From contig NZ_AOPZ01000098.1 of the NCBI RefSeq assembly GCF_000414115.1, forward strand, positions 1-53,286: a stretch of 53,286 bases of DNA, given 5' to 3'. Both the position numbers and the translations under genes were made by a program. The notes under the pieces were generated by a model that worked only from the letters and a program-made list of their open reading frames with translations, ran no database searches and was not told where the DNA came from. Positions 7,653 to 15,493 of the stretch are shown one piece after another. The DNA is from Streptomyces aurantiacus JA 4570. Its GTDB lineage: Bacteria > Actinomycetota > Actinomycetes > Streptomycetales > Streptomycetaceae. The stretch's first letter is position 1. The number at the start of each line of letters is the position of its first letter.

Positions 7653-8675
7653 GTGAGCACGCAACGGCGCATTGTCATCGGCCCTGTCGCCACCTGGTTC
7701 CCGGAGGGGGAGATCGCCGTCACCGCGCTGCCGGAGCTGGACAAGCTTCCGGCGGCGCGGCGTGAACACGCGCTGGGGCTCGGCGTCGACACCGTCCGGG
7801 ACGCCGGCGAGGCGTCCGAGGTGGACATGGCGGAGCACGCGGCCCGGATCGCACTGAGCCGCGCGGGGCTCGACGCCGCCGATCTCGACGCGCTGCTGCT
7901 GGTGCAGGGCCGTGTCCCGGAGTATCTCCTGGCCTCGGAGGCGACCCGCCTCCAGCACCGGCTCGGCGCGCACCGGGCGTTCACGACCGCGGTCGGTGAC
8001 CTCGGCTGCGTCTCGGTCTCGGCTGCCTTCGCCCTCGGTTCCGCCCTGCTGCGCGGGGACCCGCGCTGTCGCAACGTCCTGGTCGTGGCCGCGGCGCGGA
8101 CCCCGACCCCCAACAGGTACCGTCCGCCGATGACCCTGCTCGGCGACGGAGCGGGCGCGGTCCTCCTCACCACGTCGGGCACCGGTACCCATGAACTCGT
8201 CGACCAGACCGTGCTGAGCGACGGCAAGTACGCCGACCTGTTCTTCATCGACTACCGCCACATCCCCGAGCCCGACTGGGCCGAGGAGTGCGCGGACGAG
8301 CCGACGTACTCGTTCCGGCTCGCCGTGGAGAGCCGGAAGCGCTTCGCCGCCCTCAACGCGGAGTTGCTGGCCCGCAACGGACTCGGCCAGGAGCGGATCG
8401 GCACCCATCTGACCCAGAACCTGGCCGCCGGGGCGTTCGCCTTCTGGGAGGAGGCGCTGGACACGGAGATACATCCCGTCTGCCGGCGCAACCTGGCGGC
8501 CTACGGACACCTCGGGTCCGTGGACGTCCTGATCAACATGACGGACGCCGCGGCCACCCAAGCCCCCGGCGAGCACTGCCTGGTGATGAACAGCAGCCCC
8601 GTCGCGGCATGGAGCACCTGGCTGCTGCGCCGTCTCGGAGAACAAGAAGAACGAGCCGAGGACGTGGTCCGTTGA
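7653..8675 (+). CDS. KAS III-like ketoacyl synthase / acyltransferase
   Basis: A 340-residue thiolase-fold protein of the 3-oxoacyl-ACP synthase III family. KAS III enzymes condense acyl-CoA with malonyl-ACP, but relatives in biosynthetic clusters also act as O- or N-acyltransferases. The nucleophile Cys119 lies in GDLGCVSVSAAF, His252 is in THLTQN (family usual HQAN), and the third catalytic position, normally Asn in GNTSAA, is His286 in YGHLGSVD. LLGDGAGAVLL is the usual mid-protein loop. The GTG at 7653 follows a perfect AAGGAGG (7638-7644). It is the first gene of the cluster, 100 bp before the free-standing A-PCP, so it may prime or cap the assembly line. The Asn-to-His change argues for an unusual reaction. 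Confidence 0.82.
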   Translation: MSTQRRIVIGPVATWFPEGEIAVTALPELDKLPAARREHALGLGVDTVRDAGEASEVDMAEHAARIALSRAGLDAADLDALLLVQGRVPEYLLASEATRLQHRLGAHRAFTTAVGDLGCVSVSAAFALGSALLRGDPRCRNVLVVAAARTPTPNRYRPPMTLLGDGAGAVLLTTSGTGTHELVDQTVLSDGKYADLFFIDYRHIPEPDWAEECADEPTYSFRLAVESRKRFAALNAELLARNGLGQERIGTHLTQNLAAGAFAFWEEALDTEIHPVCRRNLAAYGHLGSVDVLINMTDAAATQAPGEHCLVMNSSPVAAWSTWLLRRLGEQEERAEDVVR

Positions 8676-8775
8676 CCCCGGCCGCCTCGCCATGGCCGAG
8701 GACGGCGGCACCCGGGCGTGCTGGACCACCCGAGCCGAAGCGCACAGCACGGCACTGTCGTCGAGGAGGTAGGGG

Positions 8776-10692
8776 GTGACTCGGGTGACAAGGACGCCTA
8801 CCGGGCACAGAGCGCTGTCCGCGGTCGTACGGCACTTCACGCGGGTGCCCGACCGCACAGCGATCGTGGTCGGTCCGCGGGCACTGACCTATCGGGAGCT
8901 GGACGAAGCAAGCGCCGCGCTCGCCGCACGCCTGACGGCCGCCGGCGTCCGGCCGGGCCGGACCGCCGTGCTGTACCAGCGACAGACCGTGGAAGTCGTG
9001 GTGGGCATGGTCGCGGCGGCACGGATCGGTGCGGCCTGGTGCGTGGTGAATCCCGGGCATCCGGTGGAGCTGCTGCGCGCACTGCTCGACGACGTCGACT
9101 GCGGGGCCGTCGTCTTCGATCCCGCCGACCCGGCGACCTCGGCCGGTGCGGTCGCGGCGCTCGGCGCCCGCGCCCGTGGGGCCGCTCCGGTGCTGCTGGA
9201 ACAGGGTGGGCCGCGACCGGCCGGCCCGCCTGCGGATGACGTGGTCTCCGTGCCGGGCAACGCACCGGCATATGTGATCACCACCTCGGGATCGACGGGC
9301 GTTCCGAAGGCCGTGGTCATCACGGTGGACAACCTGGCCGCGCTGCTCGAATTCTCGGACTACCCCTACGACGAGTCACACCTGGTCGCGTTCTCCGCGA
9401 TGCGGCTCACATGGGACGGATCGCTGCACTTCACCCTGCGGCCCCTGACTCTTGGCGGAACAGCCGTACTGCCCGGCGAGGACGAGCTGTCCGACGCGGA
9501 CGCCGCGGCCCGCCTGGCCCGCACCTGGCGGGCCACGCACCTGGCGGCCACACCGTCGTTCTACCGGCTCATGCTGCCCGGGATGGCGTCGTTCGGCGCG
9601 CACCTGCGCCTTGTCGTCCTCGGGGGCGAGGCCCTGCCGGTCCCCCTGGCCGAACGCCACCGCGAGGTGCTCCCCGGGGTCGACCTGAGGAATGTGTACG
9701 GACCCACGGAGACCACCGTGATCAGTCTGGCGCACCCCGTTCGGGAGGCTGCTGCCGGGTCGGTAGTGCCGATCGGCCGACCCTTCGGTGCCTGCACGGC
9801 GTACGTGCTGGACGAGCGCCTGATGCCTGTTGTGCCGGGCCGCGTGGGCGAGTTGTACATCGGCGGCCCACACGTGGCCGCCGGATATGCGGCGCGCCCC
9901 GCACAGACCGCGGAGCGGTTCGTCGCCGACCTGTTCACCGGACAGCCGGGGGAGCGCATGTACCGCACCGGTGACCTGGCGCTGGTCAACAGTGACGGGG
10001 AAGTGGAGTTCCGCGGCCGGGCCGACGGCCAGATGAAGGTCAGAGGGGCGCGCATCGAGCGCCGTGCCGTCGAGTCCGTACTGGAGAGCCATCCCGCCGT
10101 GAGCCAGGCGGTGGTGCTCGGCGTGCCCAGCGAGCACGGGGAGACCACCCTCGCCGCGTTCTGGGCACCGGCCGAGGCGGCCACCGTGTTGCCCGGCACC
10201 AGGGAGCTGCTGACGTACTGCGCGGAGCGCCTGGTCGCCCAGGCCGTGCCGGAACGTCTCATCGCGCTCGGGGCGTTCCCGTTGGCGCCGAGCGGCAAGG
10301 TGGACGAGGCGGCGCTCCGCGCCTTGCTGACCGACCCCCTGGCGGGTGCCGCCGCCGGAGGGCGGCAGCGGTGGACACCGGTTCAGCGGTCGCTGGCCGA
10401 GATCTGGGCGGCGGTGCTCCAGCACGACGACTTCGGGCTCGACGACGTGTTCTTCCAGGTGGGCGGCAACTCCCGGCGGGTGGTGGAGCTGCACGTGCGG
10501 ATGGAGGGCGTCTGGCCCGGCGTGCTGCGGGTCGGCCGGCTGTTCGATCTGCGGACCGTGGCGGAGCAGGCCGAGGCCCTGGAAGCGGGCCGGGCACCGA
10601 GGGCGGAGCAGCAAGGGCGCCCACGGCCGGACGACGACGTGGCTGACAGCCCTGGCACGGGGACCGACGGCCCTGTTCTTTTCGAGATATGA
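8776..10692 (+). CDS. NRPS: free-standing A-PCP didomain
   Basis: A 638-residue protein that selects, adenylates and tethers one amino or related acid on its own carrier, with no C domain. The A domain spans about residues 15-520: TTSGSTGVPKA (A3, 169-), NVYGPTETT (A5), YRTGDL (A7), and PSGKVDEAAL with catalytic K508 (A10). The PCP serine is S566 in VGGNSRRVV. A hand alignment to GrsA gives pocket residues D-G-H-S-V-G-V-V-I; I cannot link this to a known substrate. The GTG at 8776 has GAGGAGG at 8763-8769. As a loading unit it could feed the A-less module of the last NRPS, or start the chain. Confidence 0.92.
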   Translation: MTRVTRTPTGHRALSAVVRHFTRVPDRTAIVVGPRALTYRELDEASAALAARLTAAGVRPGRTAVLYQRQTVEVVVGMVAAARIGAAWCVVNPGHPVELLRALLDDVDCGAVVFDPADPATSAGAVAALGARARGAAPVLLEQGGPRPAGPPADDVVSVPGNAPAYVITTSGSTGVPKAVVITVDNLAALLEFSDYPYDESHLVAFSAMRLTWDGSLHFTLRPLTLGGTAVLPGEDELSDADAAARLARTWRATHLAATPSFYRLMLPGMASFGAHLRLVVLGGEALPVPLAERHREVLPGVDLRNVYGPTETTVISLAHPVREAAAGSVVPIGRPFGACTAYVLDERLMPVVPGRVGELYIGGPHVAAGYAARPAQTAERFVADLFTGQPGERMYRTGDLALVNSDGEVEFRGRADGQMKVRGARIERRAVESVLESHPAVSQAVVLGVPSEHGETTLAAFWAPAEAATVLPGTRELLTYCAERLVAQAVPERLIALGAFPLAPSGKVDEAALRALLTDPLAGAAAGGRQRWTPVQRSLAEIWAAVLQHDDFGLDDVFFQVGGNSRRVVELHVRMEGVWPGVLRVGRLFDLRTVAEQAEALEAGRAPRAEQQGRPRPDDDVADSPGTGTDGPVLFEI

Positions 10693-10760
10693 CCCGAGGC
10701 GCGCCCCGGCTACGACCCGAGGTGCGCCCCGAGAAATGACCCGAGAAATGACCCGAGGTG
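10689..10760 (+). repeat. Direct repeats between A-PCP and KS genes
   Basis: GACCCGAGGCGCGCCCCG at 10691-10708 recurs at 10714-10731 with one change, and a 12-bp unit GAGAAATGACCC is repeated in tandem right after it (10731-10754). GACCCGAG occurs four times in 70 bp. The units carry ATGA start/stop overlaps; two ATGs (10736, 10748) are in frame with the next gene. It could be a slippage scar or part of translational coupling. Confidence 0.7.
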
Positions 10761-10777
10761 TGACGAGGGGAGCCAGC

Positions 10778-13700
10778 ATGACCGGCTTACGTCCGGGACC
10801 GGCTGACGCGGACAGACCGGATGGCGCGGACATCAGGCGTGGTGAGAACGCCTGGCGCGGAGAGGACATCGCGATCGTCGGCATCGGCCTCCGCTTTCCC
10901 GGGGCGTCGAGCCTGGCGGAGTTCCGCTCCGGCCTCACTGCGGGGCGGGACCGGGTCGGTCCGATGCCGCCGGAGCGGGCCGAGGCGACCGGCCTGGACG
11001 CGGCCGTGAACCGTCTTCCCATGGGGCATGTCGAGGACATCCACACGTTCGACCACGCCTTCTTCCACATCTCCCGGCGTGAGGCCGCGCTGATCGACCC
11101 CCAGCACCGGATGGCCCTGACCCTGGCCCACCGGGCGATCGAGGACGCCGGTTACTCGGTGGCGGATTTCCATGGCAGCGAGACAGCGGTGGTGTGCAGC
11201 GCCTCGGCGTCCGGCTATCACACCCTCATCGGCGAACAGGGGGCGCTCGGCACTCTGGGCAACGCCCCGTTCGGGCTTCCCGCACGCATCGCGCACACCC
11301 TCGGCCTTGCGGGACCGTGCTACGCGGTCGACACCGGGTGCAACGGCTCCCTGATCGCCGTACACCATGCCTGCCGCGAACTGGCCGCCGGTGACGCCGA
11401 GTACGCCCTCGCCGGGGGCGTCAGCCTCCGGGTGGAGGGAATCCCGGTCGCGGAGGCGGTCGGCTTCACCGAACTGGTGTCGCAGAGCGGCCGGTGCCGG
11501 GCCTTCGACGCCGGCGCCGACGGAACCGTCTCGGGTGAAGGCGGGGCCGTGCTGCTGCTCACCACCCTCCGCCGCGCGCTGTCGGACGGTGCGCCGGTCC
11601 ATGCCGTGATCCGGGGCAGTGCCACGCTCCACAACGGGGCCACCGCCGGCACCATCAGCGCCCCGAGCGCGGCGGCACAGCGGCGCGTCATCGCCAAGGC
11701 GTGGGCCGCCGCGGGCGCCGACCCGCAGCAGGCCGGCTACCTGGAAGCCCATGGTTCGGGGACCCGCCTCGGCGACGCCGTCGAACTGGAGGCGATCGCC
11801 GAGGCGTTCTCCGGCCGCAAGGATCCGCTTCCGATCGGCTCGGTGAAGACCAACATCGGCCATCTCGACCACGCGGCCGGTATCGCCGGACTGGTGAAGG
11901 CCGTGCTCAGCGTGCACCACGGCGAGCTCTACCCCTCGCTCCACTTCGAGCGGCCGACACAGGACATCGATCTGGCCGCGGCCGGGATCGAGGTGCTCAC
12001 CGAGACGCGCCCATGGCCGTCGGCGGGCAGCGAGCCCCGGCTCGCCGGAGTCAGTTCGTTCAGCCTCGCCGGCGTCAACGCGCACTGCGTGGTGGCGCAG
12101 CCGCCGGAGCCGGCCCGCCCCGCAGGACCGCGGGCGCCTGCCGGGGAACCGCGGCTCGTCGGAGTCTCGGCCCGCACCCACGAGGCGCTGACCCAACTGT
12201 GCGGGGACCTGGCGCTTGCCCTGCGGAACAGCGAACTCGCCCTGGACGACGTGGCGTACACCCTCAACCAGGGCCGCACACACCACGCGTACCGCGTCGC
12301 GGTGACGGCGCGGAGCACCCCGGACCTGGCCTTTCAGCTCGCGGCTCAGGCGACCTGGCTGCGGGCCGAGGACGGCCGGGCACGCGACGGCCGCAAGCCT
12401 CCGGCCGTGGCCCTGCTGCTCTCGCAAGATGCGATGCCCGCGGGCATCAGCGGGGGTGAACTGCCGTCCGCCCTTCCCGCGACCGGGAGGGCGGCCGAGA
12501 TCCTCGCGGCGCAGATCGCCCTGTACGACGCGCTCCGGCTCCGCGGCATCGCGTTCGACGCCGTTCTGGGCAGCGGCACGTCCCGGTTCGCGGCGCGGTA
12601 CGTCCTCGGCCGCTCGTCCCTCGGCGACCCGGCGGAGTTCGCCGCCGTACAGGCCGCGCCGATCGACGCCGACGGACTGGTCCGCGCGGCCCGGACCCTC
12701 CTCGCCGACGGTCCGGTCCTCTTCCTCGAACCCAGCCCGGAAGGAGTCCTCGGCAGCCTGCTCGCCGAGCGCCTCGCCGGCGACGCGGGGGCCCGGGTGC
12801 GGGTTGCCCACGGGCTCACGGACGTGGCCCGCCTGCTGTACGAGAGCGGCATCGACGTGGACTGGGCTCAGGTGCAGTCGGCGCCCGCGTACGCCGCGCG
12901 GGTGCGGCTGCCCGGCCACCCCCTGCTCGGTTCGCCGTGCTGGCCCGCGCCCGTAACGCCGTCCTCAGCGGTGCGCGCCACGTTCGTGCCGCCGACCTCG
13001 GTGGTTCCCGGCGCCTCCGTATCGCCGCCTCCAGCGGTGCCTGACGCCTCCGTATCACCGCCCCCGGCGGTCCCCGCCACTCCCGTACCGTCGGCGGGGG
13101 CCCTCGCTGCCGCCGTGCCCACGGCCGCCGCGGCTGTCACGGCCGGTGCGGCGGGACCTGAGGAGAGCGCCGAGCCGCTGGACGGCGTCGACTGGCTGCA
13201 GAGCACGCTGCGGGAACTGCTGCACGCCGAAGGGCCCATCAGCCCCGAGGACGACTTCTTCGACCTCGGCCTCAACTCCCTCATCGCGCTGCAACTGGTC
13301 GACCGGATCCAGTCCCGGTACGGCGTCCGGCCCAAGCTGATCGACGTGTACGAACGACCCCGGGTGGCCGACCTCGCCGAGCTGATCACACCGGCGGACG
13401 CGGCGTCCGAGGCCCTGCCGCCCATCACCCCCAGGGACGAACTGGTCCTGTCGTTCGGCCAGGAGCGCATGTGGTTCCACCACCAGCTCGACCCCGACAC
13501 CACGCTCTACAACCTGCCGATGGTCAGCCACATCCGCGGTCCCCTCGACGTGGACGCGCTGCGCGGCATGTGGGAGGACCTGGCGGAGCGGCACGAGGTG
13601 CTCCGCTCCAACTTCGTCGACGTGGACGGCACTCCGATGCTGCGGATCCGGCCGACGCTCGGCGACTTCTTCCGCTTCACCGATGTCGCGGCGGAGCGCG

Positions 13701-15493
13701 ACCCGGTGGCCGCGGCGCGGGAGTTGGTGCGCGAGGTGGCACAAGTGCGGTTCGACCTGGAGCACGACCCCCTGCTGCAGGTGCTCGTCGTCCGGCTCGG
13801 CCCCGACGAGCACGTCCTCCAGGTCACGGTCCACCACGCGGTCAATGACGGACACTCGCCGAAGATCTTCCAACGCGAGCTGCCGATTCTCTACGCCGCG
13901 CGCCAGGAGGGGCGGCGGGCGGAACTCGACCCGCTTCCCATCCGTTACCGGGACTACGCCGGCTGGCAGCGTGATCTGCTCGCACGCTCCGCGCTCGATC
14001 ACGAACTCGCCTACTGGGTCAGCACGCTGCGTGACGCGCCCGTGCTCACGATGCCCACGGACCACCCGCGACCCCCACGGAGACGATTCGTCGGCGATCT
14101 GTGTCCGTTCACTGTCCCGGCGCCGGTCCTGAGGGCGCTCAGAGAGTTGGCCCGCCGCGAGTCCGTGACCCTGTTCGTCGTCCTGCTCACCGCTCTGTAC
14201 GTGCTGCTCGCCCGGTACAGCGGACAGCGCGACATCGTGGTCGGCTCTCCGACGACCGGTCGTAACCGTCCCGAACTGGAGGGCCTCATCGGCTTCTTCA
14301 ACAGCACGGTGGCACTGCGCGCCGACCTGTCGGGCGAACCCAGCGTGCGCGAACTCCTGCGGCAGGTCCGGTCGGTGGTGCTCGGCGCGCTGGAGCACCA
14401 GGAGATCCCCTTCGACCGGGTCGTGAACGCGCTCGGCGGTGAGAAGGACCTGAGCCGGGCGCCGCTGTTCGACGTGTCCTTCGTGCATCAGGAACTGCCG
14501 CCGATCCAGGCGCTCGGCACCGCGGTGGGTGACTTCTTCGACCAGCGCGACACCGTCGCCAACAGGTTCGGCGGGATGCCGGCCGGTACCGCCAAGTGGG
14601 ATCTGACCCTCCTCACCAACGACCGTGAAGGGGACGAGGACATGGTGGCCTGCCTGGAGTTCAGCACCGAGCTGTTCACCGAGGAGACCGCGGCGGAGCT
14701 GACCGCGGCCTATCTCGGCATCCTCGACGACCTCGCAGGAACGAGGGACACCGACCGTCCCGTACCCGGTCTCCAGCCTGTACCCGGTCTCCAGGCCGGG
14801 TCGGTACCTCCGAAACGGTCCGCGCCCGCGGACTCCGCGCCGCTGCCGCGGATGCGGGTTCCGGCCGACCGGCCGCGCTCCTCCGGCCCGGTCCACGCGT
14901 CGGCCACAGCCACCGTGGTGGTCGACGGCGGTCTCCTCGTGGGGCCGGGGCCGGATGTGGATGCGGATGCGGTTGTGGAGCCGGAGTCGGCGGCCGGCGA
15001 CGTACGGAGCGAGCTTGACGGCGCCCTGCTCGCCGCCTGGCTGGTCCTGCTCGGCTGGTACACCGGCCAGGACGAGGTAGCGGTCCTGGCCGACACCCCG
15101 CACGGGCCGGTCGCGGTGCGCGCCGACCTGTCCGACGAACCGGGCTTCACCGCACTGCGGGCCCGGCTCCACCGCACGCCGGCGGAGCCGTTCGTACCCG
15201 AGGCCGGGCCGCTCCCCGTGCGGTACGCCGGGAACAGCACCACGGCGGACGGGCACGGAGCCGAGCTCAGCCTGTCCTGGTCCCGGTCGGACGCGGGACT
15301 GACACTCGTGATCGGTTACGCACCGGAGCTCTTCGACGAGAGCACCGTGCTGACCATGGCCACCGACCTGACGCGTCTGCTGAGCGGGCTGACGGACTGC
15401 CCCGAGGCGTCCGTGCAGGAGGTGGCGCTCGACCACATCATCCAGGACAACCGGTCGGACGACCTTGCCATGCTGGAGGAGGCGGCGCGATGA
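10778..15493 (+). CDS. Hybrid PKS-NRPS: KS - degenerate AT - carrier - C - C-domain remnant
   Basis: A 1571-residue hybrid. The KS (about 31-443) has the full triad: Cys188 in DTGCNGSL, His325 in EAHGSGT, His362 in NIGHLDH. A shortened AT-like region (about 455-715) has GSGTS (598-602) where an active AT has GHSxG, so it cannot carry an acyl group; the FPGQG block is also missing. A Pro/Ser/Val repeat linker follows, then a carrier with Ser834 in LGLNSL. Next comes a C domain (about 845-1330) with intact HHAVNDG at 1019-1025. The last ~170 residues resemble half of a second C domain (LLAAWLVLLGWYTGQDEVAV). The ATG at 10778 is preceded by GAGGGGAG; in-frame ATGs at 10736 and 10748 would add 14 or 10 residues. 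The stop overlaps the next start by 4 bp. There is no KR, DH or ER. Confidence 0.9.
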   Translation: MTGLRPGPADADRPDGADIRRGENAWRGEDIAIVGIGLRFPGASSLAEFRSGLTAGRDRVGPMPPERAEATGLDAAVNRLPMGHVEDIHTFDHAFFHISRREAALIDPQHRMALTLAHRAIEDAGYSVADFHGSETAVVCSASASGYHTLIGEQGALGTLGNAPFGLPARIAHTLGLAGPCYAVDTGCNGSLIAVHHACRELAAGDAEYALAGGVSLRVEGIPVAEAVGFTELVSQSGRCRAFDAGADGTVSGEGGAVLLLTTLRRALSDGAPVHAVIRGSATLHNGATAGTISAPSAAAQRRVIAKAWAAAGADPQQAGYLEAHGSGTRLGDAVELEAIAEAFSGRKDPLPIGSVKTNIGHLDHAAGIAGLVKAVLSVHHGELYPSLHFERPTQDIDLAAAGIEVLTETRPWPSAGSEPRLAGVSSFSLAGVNAHCVVAQPPEPARPAGPRAPAGEPRLVGVSARTHEALTQLCGDLALALRNSELALDDVAYTLNQGRTHHAYRVAVTARSTPDLAFQLAAQATWLRAEDGRARDGRKPPAVALLLSQDAMPAGISGGELPSALPATGRAAEILAAQIALYDALRLRGIAFDAVLGSGTSRFAARYVLGRSSLGDPAEFAAVQAAPIDADGLVRAARTLLADGPVLFLEPSPEGVLGSLLAERLAGDAGARVRVAHGLTDVARLLYESGIDVDWAQVQSAPAYAARVRLPGHPLLGSPCWPAPVTPSSAVRATFVPPTSVVPGASVSPPPAVPDASVSPPPAVPATPVPSAGALAAAVPTAAAAVTAGAAGPEESAEPLDGVDWLQSTLRELLHAEGPISPEDDFFDLGLNSLIALQLVDRIQSRYGVRPKLIDVYERPRVADLAELITPADAASEALPPITPRDELVLSFGQERMWFHHQLDPDTTLYNLPMVSHIRGPLDVDALRGMWEDLAERHEVLRSNFVDVDGTPMLRIRPTLGDFFRFTDVAAERDPVAAARELVREVAQVRFDLEHDPLLQVLVVRLGPDEHVLQVTVHHAVNDGHSPKIFQRELPILYAARQEGRRAELDPLPIRYRDYAGWQRDLLARSALDHELAYWVSTLRDAPVLTMPTDHPRPPRRRFVGDLCPFTVPAPVLRALRELARRESVTLFVVLLTALYVLLARYSGQRDIVVGSPTTGRNRPELEGLIGFFNSTVALRADLSGEPSVRELLRQVRSVVLGALEHQEIPFDRVVNALGGEKDLSRAPLFDVSFVHQELPPIQALGTAVGDFFDQRDTVANRFGGMPAGTAKWDLTLLTNDREGDEDMVACLEFSTELFTEETAAELTAAYLGILDDLAGTRDTDRPVPGLQPVPGLQAGSVPPKRSAPADSAPLPRMRVPADRPRSSGPVHASATATVVVDGGLLVGPGPDVDADAVVEPESAAGDVRSELDGALLAAWLVLLGWYTGQDEVAVLADTPHGPVAVRADLSDEPGFTALRARLHRTPAEPFVPEAGPLPVRYAGNSTTADGHGAELSLSWSRSDAGLTLVIGYAPELFDESTVLTMATDLTRLLSGLTDCPEASVQEVALDHIIQDNRSDDLAMLEEAAR

